Assembly: GCA_005217565.1 (NCBI GenBank)
Contig: SJCO01000007.1
Span: 282,939-346,938 of the forward strand
Length of the DNA stretch: 64,000 nt
Direction of reading: 5' to 3'
Origin: Puteibacter caeruleilacunae
Lineage (GTDB): Bacteria; Bacteroidota; Bacteroidia; Bacteroidales; Prolixibacteraceae
The notes under the pieces were generated by a model. The model searched no databases. It had not been told where the DNA came from and was given only the letters and a program-made list of their open reading frames with translations. The stretch's first letter is position 1; each line of letters begins with the position of its first letter. Shown here in pieces: positions 55,028 through 62,501 of the stretch. Made by a program: the position numbers and the translations under genes.

Positions 55028-57778
55028 TTAATCCTCTGCCTGGAAAACATCTTGCTGTTTTTCAACCTCTTTCAAGCGAATATTTATCAATTCTTTCTCA
55101 AGTTCCTTAATTCGTTTCTCCTGTTCAGACAGGGAACGGTTTTTTACCTGACTCATTTGCTCTTTCCCATATGACGAGCTACTCTGTTCATCATAGACAA
55201 GTGAGGTGCTTGCTGGCAGTGTTTTAATCTCCAAGGTTCCAGCAACCGGACAATGAACTCCGTTCTTTATCATAGAAGCCTTCACTTTAATGATCCCTGT
55301 TTTTGTAGATGTTCTTATCAAGACAGGGGCATTCCCCCAAGCTAGTCGTCTTGGATTACCTGCATTTGTGGCATCTCCAATTAATTCTCCTTCACCTTCA
55401 ATCTCAAAATGAATTGATCCGTTAATCAAGCGCTTTATATTCCCCATTTCATCTGTAACTGAGGCAACTACAACGGCTATATCTGATCCATTAGCCACCA
55501 TCGGAATACCTTGATCCAGCACTTCCAAATGTATTTTTTCCTCTCTCAATGATGGTAGTCGTTTGTAAGTTGCAACAACTTTTCCATCAATTAATCCTTC
55601 TGCAATCAGACTAGCCTTGGCTTGTTGTCGCTTACCATGAAACTCTTTTACATCCATGAAGTCATATACATCCTTAAAGCGCACTACCGGATGCGGCATT
55701 TTCAATGACTGCTTTGATGGTGTAGCATACAAAGTGTCTTTCTCAAATACAATCAACCTAACTTCATCGCAGTTTGTTAGCACCGTCACATCCCTCGCCG
55801 ACATTGGTGTCATTTCGTGGGCTATATAAATCATTGGCTGATCTTGTGAGCGCTGACTTTCAAAAAGTTGATAGGAATACTTCTTCTGTCGAAAAGCATC
55901 TGTTATTCCTCCGTAAAATGGATCGGGATGATATCCTCGCTGATGATCGAAAGCATGCCATAATGCTCCCCCGATATGTTGCTTGGGAGCCTTAAAAAAT
56001 GACTCATAACATGCAATAATAAAATCAGGATTCTCATAGTGCTTCAATTGCACTAGTTGTCCTTGCTCACCCCAGCTTCGAGCAATACGACTAGGAGAAT
56101 TATGTGCATTCCAATCGTCAGGGCAGTCTCCAAATTCGCGTGTAAAAATACACCTATCCTCCTTTTCATAGTCTATCCACATTTTCGCCCGGTTTTCTGC
56201 CGTATTAGGAATGTTATTATGAAAATAAGCCCCCTTATATGGATGAGAATAGATCACATCAAAATGCTCTTGTCCTTTCGCTTGTGAATCACATACTGTA
56301 AACACACCTTCCTGAGGTAATTCATCATGTACAATATCATGAACTTTTTTTGCAAAATGGTCGGGGTACCAAGTCTCATTCAAGATTGGTTCCCACATGA
56401 TCACACAAGGATGATTTCGATCTCGTCGTACCATATTGCGAACATCAGCATACACCCGTTCTTCAAATATTGGCTTATTATTCCAAAACTGCCACCCTGG
56501 CGTTGCTACAATATAAAACAGTCCCAACGCATCACATGCCTCCATAAAAGCAGGATCAACAGGATAGTGAGCTGCACGAACAATATCAGATCCTCCATCT
56601 TTCAACAATTTCGCATCTCTAAACTGTCCGTTATTAGGCAATGCATTCCCGATATAAGCAAAGTCCTGATGACGGTTAACTCCCATCAACCTCCCAGGAT
56701 ATGGTTTATTGTTCAACCAAAAACCGTCTTTTCCCCTCATTTCCAGCTTACGAATACCAATACGTTGAGCAACACCATCAATCATCTCATTTTTAGGATT
56801 GCACACTGTCACCTCTAATCGATATAATGATGGTGATTGAGGCGACCATAAAACTGGATTCTTAACGGATAAGGTAGTAGCAATATTTGCATCTCCCATA
56901 CCTGCAATAACAGCCTTCGAAGTATGCTTGGCAACCTCTTTTCCACTTTTATCCTTAAGGGCTATCGTTACCTTTACTCGTTGAGACTTTTGAGTGGTAT
57001 TTCTAACGTGAGCTTTTACCAACACATCTGCTTTAGCCTCAGAAATATTCTCATATGTTACAGCAATTCCTCCTCCTGCTACTTGATCCTCATCATTTGA
57101 GTTTGTAACATACACCGACTCGGTAGCCACGAGCCAAACATCACGGTATATACCTCCAAAATAAGTAAAATCGAGCGTTGTTTGTGGTTTACCCGGAGGG
57201 TAATCAGGATCATCACTATTATCTGCCATTACAGCAATAACATTCTCTTCTCCTGGCTTTACATATTTGGTAAGATCAGCTGAAAAAGGAAGGTACCCAC
57301 CAAAGTGTTGAGCAACCATTTCTCCGTTAATCCATACCTTACACTTTCCCATAATACCTTCAAAGTGAAGGCGCAATTGTTTATTTGCAAGTGCATCAGC
57401 AGGAGTAAAATGCTTGCGATACCAGGCAATCCCCTGATAATTAACTCCCCCACTAGCTTCAGAAGGAAGCAATTCTAATCCATGGGGACAGTTCACTACA
57501 TTCCATTCGGTGTCATCATACTCTTTGAGCTGAGCGTTTTCAGCATCTCCTTTTTTGAATCGCCATCCTATATTGAAATCAAAGACATCCCGACCGGAGT
57601 TTGGTACAGCTAGAAAACCTGCCTTTGAAAATTCAATGGGAATCTCTGCTCGCTCCTCGTCTATTGCTGCAACCTTTTTAGCCTTCGCCATATGTGGTAC
57701 TGATGGCAACTGCCCGTAGGTTTTAACGAGAAATGCAGATAAAAAAATACATAGTAGCGTTCTACTAAATTTCATCAT
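55028..57778 (-). CDS. GH2 family glycoside hydrolase with coiled-coil tail
   Basis: 916 residues from the ATG pair at 57775-57778; earlier in-frame residues are polar and would hide the signal peptide (SRTLLCIFLSAFLVKTYGQ). The GH2 layout is clear: sugar-binding domain (DVFDFNIGWRFKKGDAENAQ), Ig-like domain, then a TIM barrel with VRAAHYPVDPAFMEACDALG, IMWEPILNETW (acid/base Glu) and FTREFGDCPDDWNAHN (nucleophile Glu). It ends with an Ig-like region and an unusual C-terminal coiled coil (EQEKRIKELEKELINIRLKE). Family enzymes are beta-galactosidases, glucuronidases or mannosidases; specificity unknown. Confidence 0.88.
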   Translation of the reverse strand: MMKFSRTLLCIFLSAFLVKTYGQLPSVPHMAKAKKVAAIDEERAEIPIEFSKAGFLAVPNSGRDVFDFNIGWRFKKGDAENAQLKEYDDTEWNVVNCPHGLELLPSEASGGVNYQGIAWYRKHFTPADALANKQLRLHFEGIMGKCKVWINGEMVAQHFGGYLPFSADLTKYVKPGEENVIAVMADNSDDPDYPPGKPQTTLDFTYFGGIYRDVWLVATESVYVTNSNDEDQVAGGGIAVTYENISEAKADVLVKAHVRNTTQKSQRVKVTIALKDKSGKEVAKHTSKAVIAGMGDANIATTLSVKNPVLWSPQSPSLYRLEVTVCNPKNEMIDGVAQRIGIRKLEMRGKDGFWLNNKPYPGRLMGVNRHQDFAYIGNALPNNGQFRDAKLLKDGGSDIVRAAHYPVDPAFMEACDALGLFYIVATPGWQFWNNKPIFEERVYADVRNMVRRDRNHPCVIMWEPILNETWYPDHFAKKVHDIVHDELPQEGVFTVCDSQAKGQEHFDVIYSHPYKGAYFHNNIPNTAENRAKMWIDYEKEDRCIFTREFGDCPDDWNAHNSPSRIARSWGEQGQLVQLKHYENPDFIIACYESFFKAPKQHIGGALWHAFDHQRGYHPDPFYGGITDAFRQKKYSYQLFESQRSQDQPMIYIAHEMTPMSARDVTVLTNCDEVRLIVFEKDTLYATPSKQSLKMPHPVVRFKDVYDFMDVKEFHGKRQQAKASLIAEGLIDGKVVATYKRLPSLREEKIHLEVLDQGIPMVANGSDIAVVVASVTDEMGNIKRLINGSIHFEIEGEGELIGDATNAGNPRRLAWGNAPVLIRTSTKTGIIKVKASMIKNGVHCPVAGTLEIKTLPASTSLVYDEQSSSSYGKEQMSQVKNRSLSEQEKRIKELEKELINIRLKEVEKQQDVFQAED

Positions 57779-57988
57779 TGGTAATAAATTAGATCTGGTT
57801 AATACTCCGTCAGATCGATACTGCGATTGCATCAATCTAACTTCACGATAAAATTACTTCTCCTGAGCACCATCTACAATGCTCTTTTTGATAATTAAAA
57901 TATCCTTTTTGACAGAGATTTGTACGTTTTAGCTACCGTTAAGGTAAACGGTGACTATTGTTACTAAAATCGTGATTTATTACGTCTT

Positions 57989-58192
57989 CTAATTTGATTT
58001 TACAGTAAAAGAATATCGACCAGATGTAATGCTAAAAATACGCTTGTCAGAATCCCTCCTTACGGGTGCAAAATTCTGCTTAATCCTGCCTTTTCTGACC
58101 TCTACTTTCTGTGATGATTTTACAGGTATCGTTATTGTAGCTTCGGCTCCTTGTGGATTGAGCCTCTCTTTATTCCTTATAAATATATGGAA
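57989..58192 (-). pseudogene. Decayed C-terminal stub of a GH78-like rhamnosidase
   Basis: The minus strand frame from 58192 to a TAG at 57989 encodes NPQGAEATITIPVKSSQ, followed by KVEVRKGRIKQN and ending RIFSITSGRYSFTVKSN. This resembles the last domain of GH78 enzymes, where a phrase like GTxATVxIPVK is followed by a final strand ending GxYxF. There is no start codon and no preceding catalytic domain, and an in-frame TAA lies at 58193. It sits between the intact GH2 gene and the export locus, so the rest of the gene was probably lost at a junction. Confidence 0.6.
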
Positions 58193-58346
58193 TTAATCCA
58201 GGAAAAGTACTACTAGACATACAAGTGACTCCTTCACACTTATAATAGCAGCTACTAATACTGATTCCACCAGTGCCAATTAAGTAAACGATGAATTGGA
58301 GTAAGTTTTCTAAATCATCCTCCAGAACTAGTATCAGTTCTGGAGG
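58170..58346 (-). CDS. Possible small Cys/Ser/Thr-rich peptide with GTGG motif (no standard start)
   Basis: A 58-codon open stretch from after a TGA at 58347 to a TAA at 58170. It reads DDLENLLQFIVYLIGTGG, then ISISSCYYKCEGVTC, then MSSSTFPGLIPYIYKE. A hydrophobic and acidic segment, a double-glycine end and a tail rich in Cys, Ser and Thr is what a leader-plus-core peptide exported by a HlyD/ABC system looks like. Against this, no ATG, GTG or TTG precedes the GTGG, a hairpin covers its first codons, and its 3' end overlaps the GH78 stub. It may be a broken peptide gene or chance. Confidence 0.25.
   Translation of the reverse strand, partial: PPELILVLEDDLENLLQFIVYLIGTGGISISSCYYKCEGVTCMSSSTFPGLIPYIYKE
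58319..58346 (-). terminator. Hairpin after the small ORF at 58362-58574
   Basis: 11-bp perfect stem CCTCCAGAACT / AGTTCTGGAGG with a 6-base loop, starting 15 bases after the ORF's stop. No U-tract follows on the minus strand, so it could be a transcript-end hairpin rather than an intrinsic terminator. Confidence 0.55.
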
Positions 58347-58361
58347 TCAATAAATCGGCTG

Positions 58362-58574
58362 TTAGAAATCAGAGGTTGTTTGGATTAAACCCAAGTAACC
58401 CAAAAGACTCGTCTTCTCTTTCTCTTCTCCAGAAACTTTGATACCAAACATTTGATCTTTAGTCTCTTTTGAGGAAACAATATTCACTTTAGTTTTATCC
58501 TTAGCAATCCTAATATCAAGCAACAAGCCTGCTTCACAGATACAATAATGGGTATAAAATGGTGTGACTCTCAA
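58362..58574 (-). CDS. Small ORF at the end of the export/glycosylation operon
   Basis: 70 residues from a TTG (MRVTPFYTHYCICEAG), then a charged helix-strand stretch (AKDKTKVNIVSSKETKDQ) and SLLGYLGLIQTTSDF. A TAA lies two codons before the TTG. No family recognised. It is 21 bases after the glycosyltransferase stop on the same strand and followed by a hairpin, which supports it as the last cistron. It could also be a gene fragment. Confidence 0.4.
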   Translation of the reverse strand: MRVTPFYTHYCICEAGLLLDIRIAKDKTKVNIVSSKETKDQMFGIKVSGEEKEKTSLLGYLGLIQTTSDF

Positions 58575-58595
58575 TTGTTAGAGATCATACAATGA

Positions 58596-59294
58596 TCATG
58601 CATCAATTACTCTGTACCGATGCGGACGAAGTTTTCTATAATCACCGTATCGCTGGTCATAGATCCTTTTTAACTCTATTTGCTTCTGCATTTCAATAAT
58701 AGGATTCAGATTCTCTTCTAAATGTTTAATTATCATGGAATCACAAACAACCATTCTTTTATTTTGACTTCTAGAATGATAGGCAAATTCCCAGTCATAT
58801 CCCCAACCGCTTCTAGAATCTGGAAAACCACCAAATGAATCAATAATCTGAGTATCGAATAAACAACACAGAAAATCAGCATGAGGAACAACTCTATTCT
58901 CGCCTTTTTTCTGGCACGTCATCCATGGATAATACGGTTTATCTGAATCTAAACTCAATGATGGACTAACTAATGCAACACCATCATTATACATCATCAC
59001 ATTGGCCATCAGCTCAAAATCTATTTTTGTTATTGGAACAATATCATTTGTTATAAATAACAGATATCTGCTCCCCCGGGATTTACACTGATTAATACAG
59101 TCCTTTATTCCACCTCCAATTCCACTATTAGCGGAACTCGTAATACTGATATTTCGACTCTTGTTTTCAGGACTTGCATTGTCAAGAATCTCAATGTTAT
59201 ATTCGGGATTCCATGCGGATAATTTTTCATACAAATTATCCGTTTCTAAACCGCCACAATAATCGAGTATTACGCAAAATATATCTTTTTTCAT
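58596..59294 (-). CDS. Glycosyltransferase, family 2 (GT-A fold)
   Basis: 232 residues. The order VILDYCGGLETDNLYEKL, IEILDNASPEN, SANSGIGGGIKDCINQC, LLFITNDIVPI (in place of DxD), PHADFLCCLFD and GGFPDSRSGWGYDWEFAYH matches family 2 transferases that act on nucleotide sugars. It is smaller than many members. Substrate unknown; its place downstream of a HlyD/TolC pair suggests it modifies an exported product. A 13-bp hairpin separates it from the upstream gene. Confidence 0.82.
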   Translation of the reverse strand: MKKDIFCVILDYCGGLETDNLYEKLSAWNPEYNIEILDNASPENKSRNISITSSANSGIGGGIKDCINQCKSRGSRYLLFITNDIVPITKIDFELMANVMMYNDGVALVSPSLSLDSDKPYYPWMTCQKKGENRVVPHADFLCCLFDTQIIDSFGGFPDSRSGWGYDWEFAYHSRSQNKRMVVCDSMIIKHLEENLNPIIEMQKQIELKRIYDQRYGDYRKLRPHRYRVIDA

Positions 59295-59322
59295 ACCTGC
59301 TCTATTATGTCATAACTATTTC

Positions 59323-59354
59323 ATGTTTTCTCTTTCTGAATAAAGAGAAAACAT
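59323..59354 (-). repeat. 13-bp inverted repeat between the membrane-protein gene and the glycosyltransferase
   Basis: ATGTTTTCTCTTT (59323-59335) and AAAGAGAAAACAT (59342-59354) pair perfectly around a 6-base loop. It lies 29 bases before the GT start. It could be an intercistronic stabilising hairpin or a partial terminator. Confidence 0.65.
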
Positions 59355-59367
59355 ACCTTGCTTTTAT

Positions 59368-59757
59368 TTAATTCCAAATTCTTCGTTTCAATACAAAATG
59401 ATATTTTTTACCCTCTCTATATATCCAAATATTCCTGGAATTAGACCTCTTAATAATTGAATCACCCTTCTTGACAAAACGACACATGTGTTTTGGACTA
59501 TAGCTCATATTATCAGCCCAAAGGATCTGATAACTTTTCTCATCAGATCCGTACAAATAAGTATTAGGTATACTTGAGGAAACAACCTTGTCAATCTTCA
59601 CAATTAAATTAGTCGATTCATTTATCAATGTAAATTGTCGAAACTTATCTTGAGACTTTCTGGCCTCTACGGCCAAATACATCATCAATATAAGAAGAAA
59701 CAATGTCACCCAATGATTTTTCAATACATTTACGACCTGATAAAATTTTATTTTCAT
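59368..59757 (-). CDS. Small single-pass membrane protein
   Basis: 129 residues from the ATG at 59757; an earlier start at 59841 would overlap the upstream gene widely. One membrane segment (HWVTLFLLILMMYLAVEA, about residues 17-34) is followed by an extracytoplasmic beta-rich domain (FTLINESTNLIVKIDKVVSSSIPNTYLYG). The ATG overlaps the stop of the upstream gene as ATGA, so the two are coupled. Function unknown; an immunity or accessory role is only a guess. Confidence 0.65.
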   Translation of the reverse strand: MKIKFYQVVNVLKNHWVTLFLLILMMYLAVEARKSQDKFRQFTLINESTNLIVKIDKVVSSSIPNTYLYGSDEKSYQILWADNMSYSPKHMCRFVKKGDSIIKRSNSRNIWIYREGKKYHFVLKRRIWN

Positions 59758-60032
59758 GATATGTGCTGATACGCGTTTATATAGTAGTTTAATGATGGGA
59801 AAATAATAAGCGTTATTAGAACAACAATTATGCTCAGCCAATAAAGTGTCATGGCTCTATCATTCCTAAAACCAGAACTATGCTTAATGCTTGTTCTTAT
59901 CCATATAGAGCAAACAAATATTATTACACCAACATGAAAAGAACCATATGCCCAAAAATAAACGAACAATAATACCCCAGTAAGACACTTTAATACGATA
60001 TTAATAATTTTAAATTTCATCGCCTTCTCCAT
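59754..60032 (-). CDS. Small three-helix membrane protein
   Basis: 92 residues with about three hydrophobic segments (LKCLTGVLLFVYFWAYG, VGVIIFVCSIWI, LYWLSIIVVLITLIIF). No family recognised. The stop overlaps the next ATG. A start at residue 5 (60020) is possible. It belongs to the export/glycosylation operon. Confidence 0.6.
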   Translation of the reverse strand: MEKAMKFKIINIVLKCLTGVLLFVYFWAYGSFHVGVIIFVCSIWIRTSIKHSSGFRNDRAMTLYWLSIIVVLITLIIFPSLNYYINAYQHIS

Positions 60033-60056
60033 TGAGTTAAATTACTTAGTAAGTTT

Positions 60057-60173
60057 CTAATCTGGAGTAAACAAGATTCCCTTTGTAGTTCCATCTGCAA
60101 CCATCGTTTCATATTCATGATAAGTATATCCGCCAACTATTATGCCCTGTTCATCAATACCCATAACATACAT
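60057..60173 (-). pseudogene. Short coding-like frame, possibly a broken peptide gene
   Basis: 38 codons from an ATG read MYVMGIDEQGIIVGG, then YTYHEYETMVADG, then TTKGILFTPD to a TAG. The same frame continues upstream through two tandem TAA codons (60182-60187) into GYLDNDYNKFEIKI, which also looks like coding sequence. The whole is therefore either a small gene preceded by another short frame, or a decayed gene with stop codons. Its position, between a glycosyltransferase and two small membrane proteins, is where a precursor peptide might be encoded. Confidence 0.35.
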
Positions 60174-60232
60174 CTCTTCATGTTATTATATTTTTATTTC
60201 AAATTTGTTATAATCATTATCCAGATATCCAA

Positions 60233-61003
60233 CTACCAATTCGCAATCTCTTTTTCCAATTCTTCTTTAGTCAAAGAACAAATACGATTAAATTCGTTTG
60301 TCTTTCTTTTTCTTTGATCTACAGAATGAAACACACTATTCGATCCTCGACTGTGCGTTAAATGAAAAAGAGGACCTTCTACTTGACTAAAGCGATACCC
60401 TAACTTAATCCATCGGTTGACTCTCTCCCCATCTTCTATTCCCCAACCATAAAAATTAGTGTTCTCTAATCCTGATTCAATGTATTCTTTTTTCTGCGCA
60501 AAAAACGCTCCGCCAACTGGATTTGGGCGATACAACAGTTTCATTTTATTCTTATGCTTTTCCAATAGCTGCCAATCTTTCGATTTAAAAAATAATTCTC
60601 CTATAATTTTGGGAACATCAAGAAATTTTTTCATGTAAGGGGTTACAAAATCATTCTTATTATTTCTAAGAAGGTCAATCGATTTAACAACCTGATGAGG
60701 AGGAATAATTACATCGGTATCCCATACTGAAACAATCGAAGTATGAGAATCACGAACCATTTTATTTATGTACATTGTTCTGTGAAAAATAGGGTCATAA
60801 TCTTTAATAAAAGAATATTTCACATTAGAAGAAATAATGCCTTGAATCAACTTTGTATTGTATCTATCAGCCTCAAGAATGTGAATATTTGTTTCAAAAT
60901 GTTGTTCCAAGAATATTAAGATCGCTCTAAGGTTAACCAGACGATCAATAGAGTCTAGTCTTACTGGAATTAAAAAAGTACAGTCTTTTAAGTCGTATTT
61001 CAT
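60233..61003 (-). CDS. Galactosyltransferase-related glycosyltransferase
   Basis: 256 residues. TFLIPVRLDSIDRLVNL and VSVWDTDVIIPP (DxD) begin the GT-A fold, and PNPVGGAFFAQKKEYIESGLENTNFYGWGIEDGERVNR matches the C-terminal domain shared with eukaryotic beta-1,4-galactosyltransferases. Acts on a nucleotide sugar in the cytoplasm. It starts ten bases after the TolC-type gene and is the third gene of the operon. Acceptor unknown; a peptide or lipid is possible. Confidence 0.85.
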   Translation of the reverse strand: MKYDLKDCTFLIPVRLDSIDRLVNLRAILIFLEQHFETNIHILEADRYNTKLIQGIISSNVKYSFIKDYDPIFHRTMYINKMVRDSHTSIVSVWDTDVIIPPHQVVKSIDLLRNNKNDFVTPYMKKFLDVPKIIGELFFKSKDWQLLEKHKNKMKLLYRPNPVGGAFFAQKKEYIESGLENTNFYGWGIEDGERVNRWIKLGYRFSQVEGPLFHLTHSRGSNSVFHSVDQRKRKTNEFNRICSLTKEELEKEIANW

Positions 61004-61013
61004 AGTCTTTATT

Positions 61014-62501
61014 TTATAATAGTTTCATTAGTGGTTCAAAATCCACTTGCAATGGCTGATCATGGATTAAATCGTGTAAGGTTAAACTCTGAAGCTCATA
61101 ATAATTACTCCAGAAATTAGAGACACTCTCCAGATAGTTTTCTTCTGCCTGAAGCATTTCAATATGAGTAAGATTTAACTCCTGTAGAGTCATTCTGCCA
61201 AGCTGATATTGTTGTTGTTTCATCTGATATGTTTCCTGAGCCAACTTTCTTGATTGAAGAGCATTGGTGAATATATTTTGATCCCTGATACTTTCCAGCA
61301 CTTTATTGGAAAGCTGTTGTTCAAAATCCATCACCCGAGCTTCAAGTTTTAATGCCTCCATCTCAAGGTTTCTTTGAATGAGTAATAATTTCCCTTTATT
61401 CACACCTCCCTTAAAAAGAGGAATGGATATCGACACAGATCCTGATTGTTGATCCAAGGGACTTTTATAGGCTGCACCAAAATTTTCTCCTTGTTGATTT
61501 AATCCATAACTAAGATTCAAGCTCGCATTCAATTTATCCTGCTTTTTTGCCTGAGCTAACTGACGTTGCATATCAATCTTTTGCTGTGCTATATCAAGAT
61601 AAAAAGGATTTCTCGATTGTACTTTCTCTAGAATTTCGGTTGCATTTAATTCAACAGCGGGAATATTTTTCAATATTGATGGAATAAAGTTCTTCGGTAA
61701 ATGACCTCGCAATAGCTTATTCAACTGAAATTGTGCATCAATAAGACTTTGTTGTCGCTTATCCAGATTTATTTGAGCATTTGTCTTTTTAAGCTGAATC
61801 TCCTTCAGTTCCAATGGCGTAATTTCGTGTAATTTGAGTAGAGCTTTTCCCTGGATTAGCAAAGAGTCTGAATTTGCATCCTCCTTTTGTGCTAGTTTAT
61901 GCAATTGAAATGATTTAACCAGATTAAAGTAGAGTTTTGCAACCTGTTGGTTTAACTGCTGCTCTGCCTGGATTAATTTACGTTTTGCCTTTTTCAACTT
62001 TATCGGAAGCTCTTGCTTATCCCATTTATAGGAGTTAAAGGCAAACAGAGGCTGGGATAAGCTAATTCTAAATGGAGTAGAACTAAATACAGTATAGTCT
62101 TGCATACCAAAGTTCTGACTTCGTGATAAATTGCTACTTATTGAAATGCTTCCTCCTGAAAAAGGAAGTGCCTGAGAAACTGTTAGTCCGGCGTTAGAGC
62201 TAATGGACTTATTCTCCCTGTAAATATCAACATTGTTTTCAAAATCATATCGCTCCGTTAGTCTTCTTTGGGCAGAAACAGGGGTTGTATTTAAATTTAT
62301 TTTGGGTAGTAGATTTAATTTAAACTCTTTATACGCCCAATAATCTGCTAAAAATGCATTTTTGCTTTCCTGATATTCCAGTGAGTATTCTTTGGCTAGA
62401 ACTAAAACCTCTTCAAGAGATAAAACATTTTGCCCGCTTGATTTTTCGCCAGCCAGTAAACCTGTAATTACAAAAAAGATGGTTACTACAACTTTATTCA
62501 T
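61014..62501 (-). CDS. TolC-family outer-membrane efflux protein
   Basis: 495 residues with a signal peptide (cleaved near SSGQN). LSLEEVLVLAKEYSLEYQESKNAFLA and the repeated helical pattern with the PLF-type strand segments (FRISLSQPLFAFNSYKW, GSVSISIPLFKGGVNKG) give the two outer-membrane efflux domains. It forms the outer-membrane exit duct of a type 1 secretion or efflux system. The start overlaps the HlyD stop by eight bases. Confidence 0.93.
   Translation of the reverse strand: MNKVVVTIFFVITGLLAGEKSSGQNVLSLEEVLVLAKEYSLEYQESKNAFLADYWAYKEFKLNLLPKINLNTTPVSAQRRLTERYDFENNVDIYRENKSISSNAGLTVSQALPFSGGSISISSNLSRSQNFGMQDYTVFSSTPFRISLSQPLFAFNSYKWDKQELPIKLKKAKRKLIQAEQQLNQQVAKLYFNLVKSFQLHKLAQKEDANSDSLLIQGKALLKLHEITPLELKEIQLKKTNAQINLDKRQQSLIDAQFQLNKLLRGHLPKNFIPSILKNIPAVELNATEILEKVQSRNPFYLDIAQQKIDMQRQLAQAKKQDKLNASLNLSYGLNQQGENFGAAYKSPLDQQSGSVSISIPLFKGGVNKGKLLLIQRNLEMEALKLEARVMDFEQQLSNKVLESIRDQNIFTNALQSRKLAQETYQMKQQQYQLGRMTLQELNLTHIEMLQAEENYLESVSNFWSNYYELQSLTLHDLIHDQPLQVDFEPLMKLL

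Noticed and set aside
50132..57778. A full polysaccharide utilisation locus
   Set aside because: Hydrolases are present, but no susC/susD pair or adjacent hybrid sensor was found inside this cluster, so I describe it only as a carbohydrate-degradation cluster.
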